A stretch of 42,403 nucleotides of DNA, taken from the NCBI GenBank assembly GCA_025356055.1, contig JANXUU010000034.1, forward strand, positions 1 through 42,403, read 5' to 3'. The notes beneath the pieces are model-generated. The model did no database searches. It was not told the DNA's origin and worked only from the letters and a program-made list of their open reading frames with translations. This DNA is from Sphingomonas sp. (GTDB lineage Bacteria > Pseudomonadota > Alphaproteobacteria > Sphingomonadales > Sphingomonadaceae). Position 1 is the first letter of the stretch; each line of letters starts with the position of its first letter. This document shows positions 9,661-17,966 of the stretch, piece after piece. The position numbers and the translations under genes were made by a program.

Positions 9661-11436
9661 ATGGTCAGCACCCCGGCGCGCCCCAAGGGCCGCAGCATCT
9701 CCAGCTTGAACATGATCTGGCGGTTCGCGTCACATTACCCCGGCCGCATCGCGATTGCCGCGCTTGCCTTGCTGGTCGCTGCCGGCGCGACCTCAGGGGT
9801 GCCGTGGGCGTTCAAGCTGATTATCGACAAGGGGTTCGGTACCGCGGGCACCGCGGGCATCGCTCGCTGGTTCGAATATCTCCTGCTCCTCGTCGTCGTC
9901 ATGTCATTCGCCACCGCGACCCGCTTCTACTTCGTCTCGTGGCTCGGCGAGCGGACCGTTGCCGACATCCGCCTCGCGGTGCACCGCAACCTGCTGCGCC
10001 TGTCGCCCGGCTTCTTCGAGGAGAACCGCCCTGCCGAGATCACCTCGCGCCTGACTGTCGACACGACGATCATCGAACAGGTCGTCGGCACCACCGTCTC
10101 GGTCGCGCTACGCAACATCGTCATGGGGATGGCCTGCCTCGTTATTCTGTTCGTCCTCTCGCCCAAGCTGGCCGGAATGATGCTGCTCGGCATCCCGCTG
10201 ATCGTCGGGCCGATCATCTTCCTTGGCCGCCGCGTTCGCGCCGTCTCGACCAAAAGCCAGGACCGCATCGCCGACGTCGGCGCAGTGACGTCCGAAGTGC
10301 TCGGGGCGATGAAGATCGTCCAGGCGTTCGGCCAGGAACCGCGCGAGACCGGCCGCTTCTCTGCCGCCGTCGAATCGGTCTTCACAACTGCCAAGAAGCG
10401 TATGCTTTTACGCGCCTTCATGACCGCGATCGTCATTTTCCTGATGTTCAGTGCAATCACTTTGGTCATCTGGGAAGGCGCGATCGATGTTGCCGCCGGC
10501 CGCATGACGGGCGGGACGATCGCCGCCTTCGTCCTCTACGGCGGGCTTCTTGCGGGCGCGTTCGGCGCGCTCAGCGAAACCTATGGCGACCTCCTCCGCG
10601 CCGCCGGCGCTTCCGAGCGGCTCAACGAACTGCTGCTTGCCAAGCCCGAAATCAGCGCCCCCGCCAACCCCGTGCTCCTCCCCCGCCCGGCGTTCGGCGC
10701 CCTGGCGTTCGACCATGTCACCTTCCGCTATCCGACCCGCCCCGAAGTATCGGCGCTCGACGGCTTCACCCTCACCGTCGCCCCCAACGAGCGGCTCGCC
10801 GTCGTCGGCCCGTCGGGCGCGGGCAAGACCACGCTGTTCCAACTCGCCCAGCGCTTTTACGACCCGCAGGAGGGCCGCGTCACGCTCGACGGGGTCGACC
10901 TCAAGGACGCCGACCCCGCCGACATCCGCGCGCGCATCGCCATGGTCCCGCAGGAAACCGTGCTCTTCGCCGCCTCGGCCCGCGACAACCTGCGCTATGG
11001 CCAGTGGGACGCGACCGACGACCAGCTATGGACCGCCGCCCGCGCCGCCAACGCCGAGACCTTCCTGCGCGCGCTCCCGCAAGGCCTCGACACGTTCATG
11101 GGTGAAGGCGGCGCGCGCCTCTCCGGCGGCCAGCGCCAGCGCATCGCGATCGCCCGCGCCCTGCTGCGCGACGCCCCCCTCCTCCTCCTCGACGAAGCCA
11201 CCTCCGCGCTCGACGCCGAATCCGAACGCCTTGTCCAGGACGCGCTCGACCGGTTGATGGAGCACCGCACCACGATCGTCATTGCCCACCGCCTCGCCAC
11301 CGTCCGCGCCGCCGACCGTATCGTCGTGATGGACGCCGGCCGGATCGTCGAGCAGGGCACCCACGCCACGCTCAGCGCCGATGACGGCCTCTACGCCCGC
11401 CTCGCCCGCCTTCAGTTCGACGACGTTGCCGCCTGA
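9661..11436 (+). CDS. ABC exporter, fused membrane and ATPase domains (MsbA/LapB-type half-transporter)
   Basis: A 591-residue half-transporter expected to dimerise in the inner membrane. The N-terminal part has about six membrane segments (residues 28-330, including AIAALALLVAAGATSGVPWAF and the coupling region LGERTVADIRLAVH). The ATPase domain has Walker A GPSGAGKTT (about 383), Q-loop MVPQE, signature LSGGQRQR (about 487), Walker B LLLLDEATSALD and the switch histidine IAHRL, all intact. ATG 9661 is the likeliest start but has no clear ribosome-binding site; TTG 9625 is an alternative. The substrate (lipid, peptide or drug) cannot be told from sequence. Confidence 0.9.
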   Translation: MVSTPARPKGRSISSLNMIWRFASHYPGRIAIAALALLVAAGATSGVPWAFKLIIDKGFGTAGTAGIARWFEYLLLLVVVMSFATATRFYFVSWLGERTVADIRLAVHRNLLRLSPGFFEENRPAEITSRLTVDTTIIEQVVGTTVSVALRNIVMGMACLVILFVLSPKLAGMMLLGIPLIVGPIIFLGRRVRAVSTKSQDRIADVGAVTSEVLGAMKIVQAFGQEPRETGRFSAAVESVFTTAKKRMLLRAFMTAIVIFLMFSAITLVIWEGAIDVAAGRMTGGTIAAFVLYGGLLAGAFGALSETYGDLLRAAGASERLNELLLAKPEISAPANPVLLPRPAFGALAFDHVTFRYPTRPEVSALDGFTLTVAPNERLAVVGPSGAGKTTLFQLAQRFYDPQEGRVTLDGVDLKDADPADIRARIAMVPQETVLFAASARDNLRYGQWDATDDQLWTAARAANAETFLRALPQGLDTFMGEGGARLSGGQRQRIAIARALLRDAPLLLLDEATSALDAESERLVQDALDRLMEHRTTIVIAHRLATVRAADRIVVMDAGRIVEQGTHATLSADDGLYARLARLQFDDVAA

Positions 11437-11491
11437 TCGTTGCGTCCGGTTCAGCAACTCAGCCGTATATGCTCCATGAAACCGGAGCTGA

Positions 11492-11989
11492 ATGATGATC
11501 AATCTTACTCGACGTAACCTCATCACCGGAGGCACCGCCGCGGCGACTGGCGTTCTGCTTTTCGCCGGTTTTGGCAAATCGCCCGCGATCGCTGCCGGTC
11601 CGTTCGAGGTACGCAAGACGCCAGCCGAATGGCGCCGCCAACTCGGTAACGCACGCTACAACATCCTGCGTGAAGGCGGCACCGAACCGCCCTACACCAG
11701 CCCGCTCCTCAATGAACATCGCCGCGGCACCTTCGTGTGCGCCGGATGTGCCTTGCCCCTCTATTCCTCGGCAACCAAGTTCGAGAGTGGCACCGGCTGG
11801 CCCAGTTTCTGGCAGCCGCTCCCGCGCTCCGTTGCCGAAACGCGTGACTCCACACTCGGGATGGTCCGCCGGGAGATTCATTGCCGGCGCTGCGGCGGCC
11901 ACCTCGGGCATGTTTTCGACGACGGCCCCAAGCCGACCGGCCTTCGCTACTGCATGGATGGCCTCGCGCTGGCTTTCCACCCAGCCTGA
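11492..11989 (+). CDS. msrB: exported peptide-methionine (R)-S-oxide reductase MsrB
   Basis: Repairs methionine-R-sulfoxide. The 165-residue protein has an N-terminal twin-arginine signal (TRRNLITGG followed by a hydrophobic run to about residue 35), so this copy is likely periplasmic. The MsrB domain holds the zinc site Cys83/Cys86 (CAGC) and Cys131/Cys134 (CRRC), the GTGWPSFW motif and the active-site Cys154 in LRYCMDG. The usual RYCxNSxxL motif is changed to RYCMDGLAL, a noticeable departure downstream of the catalytic Cys. Length is normal for an exported MsrB. Confidence 0.93.
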   Translation: MMINLTRRNLITGGTAAATGVLLFAGFGKSPAIAAGPFEVRKTPAEWRRQLGNARYNILREGGTEPPYTSPLLNEHRRGTFVCAGCALPLYSSATKFESGTGWPSFWQPLPRSVAETRDSTLGMVRREIHCRRCGGHLGHVFDDGPKPTGLRYCMDGLALAFHPA

Positions 11990-12025
11990 TGGGGAACTAG
12001 GCGCGCATTACCTCATTGAAAGGAA

Positions 12026-12808
12026 ATGCGTCGTACCCTCTCGACCCCCGCCGACCGCTGGCGCTCGGCGGCGCTCGCCACCGCGATGAATCTCATGCTC
12101 GGCTATGCGATCGTCGTCGGGCTCGGGGTCCACAACATCCCCCGCCCGGACGAGGCGCTGAAGCTGTTCAACCTCAGCGACCAGCCTCCACCGCCGCCGC
12201 CGATCGTCCCCCCGCCACCTGAAAAGGCGCGCCAGGAAACGCACAAGCCCAAGGACCCGGAAGGCGCCGCCGCTCCACCGGCGAAGAAAAATACCCCGAG
12301 CGAAATCGTCGCGCCCAAGGCCAAGCTTCCGCCCCCGCCCCCGATCCGTGCCGCGCCCGTTGCCGGACAGGGAACCGCACCGACATCGGGCGCCGCAACG
12401 ATTGACGGCCCCGGCACCGGCCGCGGCGGGATCGGCAACGGCACCGGCAGTGGCCTTGCGGGCAATGGCAGCGGCGAAGGTGGCGGCGGGGCTGAAAGTG
12501 ATCCCGAACAAGTTGCCGGTTCTATCGGCAACGAAGACTACCCGCGCGCCGCACTCGTCGATCGCGCACATGGAACGGTCGAGTTTAGCTTCACCGTCCT
12601 TCCCGACGGTCGCATCGCCGGTTGCCGCGTCACGCGCTCGAGCGGTAGCACCGCGCTCGACTCGACAACCTGCCGACTTGCCCTGCAACGCTTCCGCTTC
12701 CGCCCCGCCCGCGACACATCCGGCCGCGCCATCGCGAGCGAAGTCGAAGGCGAGCAGGAATGGCGCCTTGGCCGCGAGATCGAAACGATCGACCCGTCCC
12801 CGCGCTGA
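12026..12808 (+). CDS. tonB: energy transducer TonB (orphan copy)
   Basis: Links the inner-membrane proton motor to outer-membrane receptors. The 260-residue protein has one N-terminal membrane segment (about 15-37), a periplasmic Pro-rich region (QPPPPPPIVPPPPEKAR), a Gly-rich stretch (GPGTGRGGIGNGTGSG...) and a TonB C-terminal domain with the YPRAAL and VLPDGRIAGCRVTRSSGSTALD motifs. AAGGA lies 2 bases before the ATG. It is convergent with the tonB-exbB-exbD-exbD operon on the other strand and differs clearly from that operon's TonB, so it may serve a different set of receptors while sharing the ExbBD motor. Confidence 0.9.
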   Translation: MRRTLSTPADRWRSAALATAMNLMLGYAIVVGLGVHNIPRPDEALKLFNLSDQPPPPPPIVPPPPEKARQETHKPKDPEGAAAPPAKKNTPSEIVAPKAKLPPPPPIRAAPVAGQGTAPTSGAATIDGPGTGRGGIGNGTGSGLAGNGSGEGGGGAESDPEQVAGSIGNEDYPRAALVDRAHGTVEFSFTVLPDGRIAGCRVTRSSGSTALDSTTCRLALQRFRFRPARDTSGRAIASEVEGEQEWRLGREIETIDPSPR

Positions 12809-12817
12809 CAGCCCGAC

Positions 12818-12848
12818 GAAAAAGGGCGGCTCCTCGCGGAACCGCCCT
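12818..12848 (-). terminator. Rho-independent terminator of the exbB-exbD operon
   Basis: Read on the minus strand, AGGGCGG at 12848-12842 pairs with CCGCCCT at 12829-12823 and is followed by TTTTT. It lies between the convergent orphan tonB and exbD, 25 bases after the exbD stop. The plus strand has no T-run after the hairpin, so it acts mainly on the minus-strand operon. Confidence 0.85.
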
Positions 12849-12872
12849 CGTCGTCAGCGGCGCGCCGATCGA

Positions 12873-13301
12873 CTAGAAGCTGGAATACGCCTCGTTACCG
12901 ACGAAACCCATCTTGGTCACTTTCGCCCGTTTGGTGACCGCCAACACTTCATCGACCAGCTCATAGCGCGCGTTCGGCTCGGGCTGGAGGTGGAGTTCGG
13001 GAACCGGGTTCATCTGCTGCGACACGTCGAGATACTGGCGCAACTGGGTCAGCGTCACCGGAGTCCCATTCCACAGCACCTGGCCCGCCTGGGTAATGAC
13101 TAGCACGTTCTTGGTCGGCTCGACCGGCGGAGGCGGGGCATTGGTATTCTGCGGCAAGTCGAGCTTCACCGCATGGGTCTGCGGCGGGATCGTGACGATC
13201 AGCATGATGAGTAGCACGAGCATGACGTCGATCAGCGGCGTCGTGTTCATTTCCATCATCGGCTGACCTTCGGCATTAGAGCCGGTGGTTTGCATCGCCA
13301 T
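12873..13301 (-). CDS. exbD: biopolymer transporter ExbD (second copy of the operon)
   Basis: A 142-residue inner-membrane protein with one N-terminal membrane segment containing the proton-carrying Asp in NTTPLIDVMLVLLIM, followed by a periplasmic domain. It forms the proton channel with ExbB that drives TonB. It lies 17 bases after another exbD and shares the same fold but only moderate similarity, as in the tonB-exbB-exbD1-exbD2 operons of Xanthomonas and sphingomonads. It is the last gene of the operon, ahead of the terminator at 12818-12848. Confidence 0.94.
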   Translation of the reverse strand: MAMQTTGSNAEGQPMMEMNTTPLIDVMLVLLIMLIVTIPPQTHAVKLDLPQNTNAPPPPVEPTKNVLVITQAGQVLWNGTPVTLTQLRQYLDVSQQMNPVPELHLQPEPNARYELVDEVLAVTKRAKVTKMGFVGNEAYSSF

Positions 13302-13318
13302 GGCGATAAGCTCCTAAA

Positions 13319-13810
13319 CTAAAGACGCTGGACCGGGCCACCGGGGCCCGGCTGCGAAATGAAGCCAACCTTGGCGAAACCGGCGAGCTGCATCGTGTAG
13401 ATCGCCCCGCCGATACAGCGGTACGGCGTGTTGATGTCGCCGCGGATGTGCACTTCGGGCATATTGTCCTCGGTGATGTTCTGGGGCCCGCCGACCTTGT
13501 CGACCTGGGCCTTCAAATTGGTCACGGCGCGATCGAGCAGTTCCTTGGACGTCATCTTGGTCATGTTCCAATAGACGCCACAGCTTCCGTCGGGAAGGCC
13601 ATTGACCGAGAGCGAGACGTTCTCGGGCTTGGTCTGAGTCACTTCATAGCGAACCTTGGGCAGCTTGACCGGAATGGTCTGGATGACGACCGGAACGGTG
13701 ATCAGGAAGATGATCAGCAACACGAGCATGACGTCGACGAGCGGCGTCGTGTTGATGTCCGACATGGGCACGTCTTCATCGCCGCCTTCTTGCTTAACGG
13801 ACATGGACAT
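13319..13810 (-). CDS. exbD: biopolymer transporter ExbD (first copy of the operon)
   Basis: A 163-residue protein with a short cytosolic tail (MSMSVKQEGGDEDVPMSDI), one membrane segment (NTTPLVDVMLVLLIIFLITVP) carrying the conserved Asp, and a periplasmic domain. It contains an unusual periplasmic insertion with single Cys residues (GSCGVYW and PYRCIGG) not seen in the second copy, which could form a disulfide. It is third in the minus-strand tonB-exbB-exbD-exbD operon, 66 bases after exbB. Confidence 0.94.
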   Translation of the reverse strand: MSMSVKQEGGDEDVPMSDINTTPLVDVMLVLLIIFLITVPVVIQTIPVKLPKVRYEVTQTKPENVSLSVNGLPDGSCGVYWNMTKMTSKELLDRAVTNLKAQVDKVGGPQNITEDNMPEVHIRGDINTPYRCIGGAIYTMQLAGFAKVGFISQPGPGGPVQRL

Positions 13811-13876
13811 GAGCTGTGGCTTTCCTTCGATACTTCAAAAACGTGGCCGGACGGTTACCCGCCCGGCCGTTTGTGC

Positions 13877-14713
13877 TTAGCGGATCGACGGATCGGCCTG
13901 CGCGCCGGTCGAGGTCATGCCTGGGCGGAGCGGCTCGCTGCCGGGCTGGGTCGGAGCGGCACCGGACTTTGTCTGAGCCGAGCTCTTGACCGCCGGACCC
14001 GTCGCCGCGGTGACGCCGCGTGGCTTCACTGCACCGGCTGACATGATGTAGCCATGGACGTCGTTGGTGAACGCCGCGAGATCCTCGACGATCGACTTGT
14101 TGCGCCGGATCAGCCAGTTGTAGGCGAGCACCGCAGGAACCGCGACGACCAGACCGAGCGCGGTCATGATCAGCGACTCGCCGACCGGGCCGGCGACCGT
14201 GGTGATCGACGCATCGCCCGACGCGCCAATCTTGATCAACGCGCGGTAGATGCCGATGACGGTCCCGAACAAGCCGATGAACGGCGCAGTCGAACCGACC
14301 GTCGCGAGGAACGCGAGGCCTTCGCCGAGGCGGGCGCCGATGCTGCCTTGCGAGCGCGCCAGGCTGTTGGCCATCCAGTCATGCTGGTCGATCGGATCGG
14401 TCAACTTGCCATGCTGTTCCTGGGCGACGAGAGCGTCATCGACGATCGAGCGATAGGCCGAGCGCGCCTCGAGCTTGGTCGACGCTTCCTTGAGATTGGG
14501 CGAATTCCAGAAACTAGAGCGGACCTTGTTGCCCTGGTTCATGATCTTCTGCTGCTGCAAAAGCTTGGTGAACAGGATGTAGAAAGTGCCGATCGAGAAG
14601 ATCACCAGAATGATGAACACCGACCATGAAATCACACCACCTTCGTGGAGCGCCTGAAACAGGCCATAGGGGTTGTCACCTGCCGGAGCGGCTGCGGGAG
14701 CTGGATTCTGCAT
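13877..14713 (-). CDS. exbB: MotA/TolQ/ExbB-type proton channel protein
   Basis: A 278-residue inner-membrane protein with three membrane segments (near VISWSVFIILVIFSIGTFYIL, the FLATVGSTAPFIGLFGTVIGIYRAL region and the LIMTALGLVVAVPAVLAYNWL region), all matching ExbB. The N-terminus is Ala/Pro-rich and the C-terminal 50 residues are a low-complexity tail. It follows tonB by 35 bases in the operon. It supplies the rotor or stator ring that couples proton flow to TonB. Confidence 0.95.
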   Translation of the reverse strand: MQNPAPAAAPAGDNPYGLFQALHEGGVISWSVFIILVIFSIGTFYILFTKLLQQQKIMNQGNKVRSSFWNSPNLKEASTKLEARSAYRSIVDDALVAQEQHGKLTDPIDQHDWMANSLARSQGSIGARLGEGLAFLATVGSTAPFIGLFGTVIGIYRALIKIGASGDASITTVAGPVGESLIMTALGLVVAVPAVLAYNWLIRRNKSIVEDLAAFTNDVHGYIMSAGAVKPRGVTAATGPAVKSSAQTKSGAAPTQPGSEPLRPGMTSTGAQADPSIR

Positions 14714-14748
14714 ATTGGTCTTCCTTCAGAAAAGCGGTGGTGGTTCGG

Positions 14749-15414
14749 TTATTCGGCGGGAACCTTCCAGGTAATCCGCTGGGAGTAGGTATCGCTTGTC
14801 GGCTGGCCATTGCTGTCCATCGCCGGGCTGAATCGGGCGCGGCGCTTAAGGATATTGCACGTCGCATTATCCAGCGCCGAAGATCCGCTCGACGAAGTGA
14901 TGTTGCACCCGGACACGCGGCCATCGGTACCGATCGTTAACTGGACCGCAGTCGTCCCTTGCTCGTTCGCCGAAAGCGATGAGGTCGGATAATCCTCTGA
15001 TGAAAACAGCCCGATGAGGCTGCCTTTGGCGCGCGCCGATTCGCGCTTGACCGGCGGCGGCGGCGCCGGGGGAGCCGGTGGCGCGGGCCGGGCCGTCGGC
15101 GTGATCACCGGCGGCGGAGCAACTGACACCGTCTGTATCTGCGGCGCGATGATGTTCGTGCGCACCAGCGGCGGCGGCGCGACCACCTGAGGCGGCGGCG
15201 GCGTATCCGGCTTCTTCTCCGGCGGCGGCTTTTCCTCGGGCGGCGGCGGGGGCTCGGTCACGTCGAACGTCTTGAGATCGCTCGCTGCATTCTTGATGAC
15301 ATTATAGGCCAAGCCCGTCACCAAAGCATAGCCGAGGACGATGTGCAGAAGCGCCACGACGATGATTGACGCCGTCCTATTGGAGCTCATCTGCCTGCGA
15401 TTTGCGTAAGCCAT
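14749..15414 (-). CDS. tonB: energy transducer TonB (operon copy)
   Basis: First gene of the tonB-exbB-exbD-exbD operon. The 221-residue protein has an N-terminal membrane segment (TASIIVVALLHIVLGYALVTGL), a Pro/Lys-rich spacer (EPPPPPEEKPPPEKKPDTPP and a later PAPPAPPAPPPP) and a TonB C-terminal domain (GTDGRVSGCNITSSSGSSALD). The ATG 15414 follows GAGGAGAGTTGCGGCTTA, with AGGAG some 11 bases upstream. A 25-bp inverted repeat lies upstream at 15497-15521. Confidence 0.93.
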   Translation of the reverse strand: MAYANRRQMSSNRTASIIVVALLHIVLGYALVTGLAYNVIKNAASDLKTFDVTEPPPPPEEKPPPEKKPDTPPPPQVVAPPPLVRTNIIAPQIQTVSVAPPPVITPTARPAPPAPPAPPPPVKRESARAKGSLIGLFSSEDYPTSSLSANEQGTTAVQLTIGTDGRVSGCNITSSSGSSALDNATCNILKRRARFSPAMDSNGQPTSDTYSQRITWKVPAE

Positions 15415-15496
15415 TAAGCCGCAACTCTCCTCGTATGGCCGTGGTAGTTTCCACGTTGGCCCGGGCCCTGAATACCCGAAACCACAAAATCCACAG

Positions 15497-15521
15497 CTCG
15501 ATGCTTCAACATATCATCGAG
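15497..15521. promoter_or_regulatory. inverted repeat upstream of the tonB operon, possible operator
   Basis: CTCGATG (15497-15503) and CATCGAG (15515-15521) form a perfect 7-bp inverted repeat with an 11-base spacer, 83 bases before the tonB start in a 193-base gene-free stretch. It could be a repressor site or an mRNA hairpin. It does not resemble a Fur box. Confidence 0.3.
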
Positions 15522-15607
15522 CCGCAGAGGCGCTTCATTAATGAACGCTCAATGGCGCCGCAACCGATTTTGTTCCGTATCCGGCATGCTAGCGAACGAA
15601 TGTGCGC

Positions 15608-16015
15608 TTATCGTTCGAATGAGGCGATCTCGACCCCAACGCCGGCAGCATCGGCATAGATGTCGGGCTTCGAACTCGCGATCCTCACATTCGCCACTCC
15701 GTGCATCGCGGCGAACCGATCGAACAGGGTATGGCACAGCGTTTCTTGAAGATTAAAGCGCCGCGACGAGACGATCCGCCGGATTTCCTCACGCAGGAAA
15801 TCATAGTCCCAGGCCTCGTCCGAGTCGTCGCCCGCCGGTGCCATCATCGTGGTTAGCCATAGCTCGACCGTGATCAGCAGTCGTTGCGGCATCCCGACTT
15901 CGAATTCGTGGAAGCCGATGTCGGCCATGACTTCCAGCCGGTCGAGCATGATCCGGCTCTGCCGCACCCTGAGATGGTCCGGCACCAGTCCGTCGAGTTT
16001 TCCTACTTCGCTCAT
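15608..16015 (-). CDS. folB: dihydroneopterin aldolase-like protein (FolB family)
   Basis: Folate biosynthesis: converts dihydroneopterin to 6-hydroxymethyl-dihydropterin and glycolaldehyde. The 135-residue protein has the T-fold pattern MLDRLEVMADIGFHEFEVGMPQ, then a central insertion rich in Asp (APAGDDSDEAWDYDFLREEI) and the NLQETLCHTLFDRF and VRIASSKPDIYADAAGVGVEI segments. The Glu in LQETL matches the conserved substrate-binding Glu of the family. The ATG overlaps the stop of the upstream SDR gene as ATGA, so both are translationally coupled and probably act in the same pterin pathway. Confidence 0.85.
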   Translation of the reverse strand: MSEVGKLDGLVPDHLRVRQSRIMLDRLEVMADIGFHEFEVGMPQRLLITVELWLTTMMAPAGDDSDEAWDYDFLREEIRRIVSSRRFNLQETLCHTLFDRFAAMHGVANVRIASSKPDIYADAAGVGVEIASFER

Positions 16016-16740
16016 TTTGTCTCCAGAAATTGCACGTCGCGGGCCAGTTGAATGAAGCGCTGGCCGGCGTCGATTGTCATTACTTCGCCGGTCGTCGTGC
16101 GCGCGTCGATGAGGTAGCGCAGGGCACGGACCACGTCGCCGGGCTCCACTCCCAGCCCCAGCGGGTTGAGCGCATGAACCGCCTCGAAATTTGCATCGCC
16201 CTGCGCGCCGGACGGCAGCATCAGCGCCGGGGCGATGCCATTGACCCTGATCCCCCGCCCCGCCAGCGCCCGCGCGGCCAGTTCGGTCAGCCCCGCCAGC
16301 GCCTGCTTCGAAAGCGTGTAGCTCAGGAAGTCGGGATTCGGCGCAGCAAGTTTCGCATCCAGCAAATTCACGATCAGCGATCCTGACGGCGCCACCCTCG
16401 CGAACGCTTCGATCAGCAACGTCGGCGCGCGGACGTTGACCGCCATGTGCGCGTCGAACTCGATCACCGAAAATGCGCCGAACCCGTCTTGCGCGAATCG
16501 CGCCGCATTATTCACCAGCAGCTTGGGACCCGCCCCAGCCGCCGCGACGATTCTGTCGCCACAGCCCGCATCGGCCAAATCCGCGACGACTCGCACCGCG
16601 CCCGCGGGGACCGAATCATCTGCTTGATGAACGTGCGCCACCACCCGCCAGCCGTCAGCCAGCAGCGCGCGCGCAATCTCGGCTCCAACGCGTTTCCCCG
16701 CTCCGGTGACGATTGCCGTTCGTTGCTTAGCATCGTTCAT
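16012..16740 (-). CDS. SDR oxidoreductase resembling pteridine reductase / dihydromonapterin reductase (FolM-like)
   Basis: NADPH-dependent short-chain reductase of 242 residues. The nucleotide-binding motif is TGAGKRVG (12-19) with the Arg that marks the pteridine reductase branch (TGxxxRxG); NNAA lies at 77-80. The active site reads IVNLLDAKLAAPNPDFLSYTLSK: Asp128, Tyr141 and Lys145 replace the usual Ser-Tyr-Lys, the Asp-Tyr-Lys arrangement known from PTR1 and FolM. It is coupled to a folB-like gene (ATGA overlap), which supports a role in reducing pterins or dihydrofolate. Substrate assignment is inference. Confidence 0.8.
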   Translation of the reverse strand: MNDAKQRTAIVTGAGKRVGAEIARALLADGWRVVAHVHQADDSVPAGAVRVVADLADAGCGDRIVAAAGAGPKLLVNNAARFAQDGFGAFSVIEFDAHMAVNVRAPTLLIEAFARVAPSGSLIVNLLDAKLAAPNPDFLSYTLSKQALAGLTELAARALAGRGIRVNGIAPALMLPSGAQGDANFEAVHALNPLGLGVEPGDVVRALRYLIDARTTTGEVMTIDAGQRFIQLARDVQFLETK

Positions 16741-16815
16741 AAAACCGCCCTGCCGCCGCCGCCGCCGCCGCGCAAGGCTGGATTGAACGGCTACCCGGGG
16801 TTAAGGTCAGACGCG

Positions 16816-17388
16816 ATGCCCGAGACCAGCCTCCCCGTGACCCTCGAAGGCCACTCGCTTGCCGCACTCGCCGATGCCATCTGCGGCCGCACCCTGCCGC
16901 CGGTCGATCAATGGCATCCCGAGCATTGCGGCGACAGCCAGATGGTCATCCACCGCGACGGCCGCTGGACTCATCGCGGCGAGGCAATCGACCGCGAGGC
17001 GATGATTCGCCTGTTCTCGACCGTGCTGCGCCGCGAGCCCGACGGTAGCTTCGTCCTCGTCACGCCCGCCGAGCGCCTTGTCATCACCGTCGAATCGACC
17101 CCGTTCCGCGCCACCGCCATGACCAGCGAGGGCGCCGCTCAGGACCGCCGAATCGCCCTCCAGATCGACCGCGCCGATGCGCTCATCGTCGGCCCAGCGC
17201 ATCCGCTGACGCTCGTCGACACCCCCAACGGCCCCTCCCCTCGAGTTCTCGTCCGCGGCGGGCTCGAAGCAGAACTCTCGCGTCCGCCCTATTACGAACT
17301 CGCCGAAATCGCCCTTGCCGAAGCCGCTGATCCGCCCGGCGTCTGGTCCGACGGTGCCTTCTTTACGCTCGGCGAATCGGACCAGTGA
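16816..17388 (+). CDS. DUF1285 domain protein
   Basis: A 190-residue soluble protein of unknown function with the family pattern CGDSQMVIHRDGRWTHRGEAIDREAMIRLFSTVLRREPDGSFVLVTPAERL. ATG 16816 is preceded by TTAAGGTCAGACGCG, giving AAGG as a weak ribosome-binding site. The open frame continues upstream, antisense to the SDR gene, and is not used. It is first in a tight run of plus-strand genes. Its TGA overlaps the next gene's GTG start (GTGA), so the two are translationally coupled. Confidence 0.85.
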   Translation: MPETSLPVTLEGHSLAALADAICGRTLPPVDQWHPEHCGDSQMVIHRDGRWTHRGEAIDREAMIRLFSTVLRREPDGSFVLVTPAERLVITVESTPFRATAMTSEGAAQDRRIALQIDRADALIVGPAHPLTLVDTPNGPSPRVLVRGGLEAELSRPPYYELAEIALAEAADPPGVWSDGAFFTLGESDQ

Positions 17389-17966
17389 CTCTCGCCCTCC
17401 GCCTCACCGCTGCGCTCGCGCTCGCCCCGCCAACAGACATTTCCACGGGCGACGTCGGCGGCGACGAGCTCCCCGGCGACACGCGCGAGGCCGCCGTCCT
17501 CGTCGCCGTCACCGATCGCCCTGAACCCGGCGTTCTGTTCATCGTCCGCCCCGAAGCGATGCGCGCCCACGGTGGCCAGGTCGCCTTCCCCGGCGGCCAG
17601 GTCGATCCCGATGACCGCGACCCCGTCCACACCGCGCTTCGCGAAGCCTGGGAGGAGATTGCGATCGATCCGGCCAGGGTCGCCATCTGCGGCCTCGGCG
17701 ACTCCTACCGAACCATCACCAATTATCGCGTTACTCCCGTTGTCGGCGTCATCCCCCCCGATCTTGCGCTGAAACCCGATCCGGTCGAGGTCGATGACTG
17801 GTTCGAGGCGCCGCTCGCCTTCGTCCTCGACCCCGCCAATCACATCCGTCACACCGTCGATCTCGAAGGGCGTCGGGGAAGCTACACCCAGATAAACTGG
17901 CAAGACCGCCGCATCTGGGGCGCGACCGCGGCAATGCTGGTCAACCTGTCGCGGCGCCTGACGTGA
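17385..17966 (+). CDS. CoA pyrophosphatase-type Nudix hydrolase (NudL-like)
   Basis: Expected to split CoA and its derivatives into 4'-phosphopantetheine and 3',5'-ADP. The 193-residue protein has the Nudix box in the form used by this subfamily, FPGGQVDPDDRDPVHTALRE followed by AWEEI (residues 69-92), with REAWEE as the metal-binding centre, and the upstream LFIVRPEAMRAHGGQVAFPGG block. It starts at GTG 17385 inside the stop of the DUF1285 gene and ends inside the start of cca (GTGA). All three genes are therefore coupled. Confidence 0.9.
   Translation: MTLALRLTAALALAPPTDISTGDVGGDELPGDTREAAVLVAVTDRPEPGVLFIVRPEAMRAHGGQVAFPGGQVDPDDRDPVHTALREAWEEIAIDPARVAICGLGDSYRTITNYRVTPVVGVIPPDLALKPDPVEVDDWFEAPLAFVLDPANHIRHTVDLEGRRGSYTQINWQDRRIWGATAAMLVNLSRRLT

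Noticed and set aside
15497-15521. Inverted repeat before tonB as a Fur box
   Set aside because: It does not match the GATAAT-type Fur consensus; kept only as an unassigned inverted repeat.
16747-16772. CCG microsatellite between the SDR and DUF1285 genes
   Set aside because: Six CCG units in GC-rich DNA are unremarkable and fall outside any coding region.
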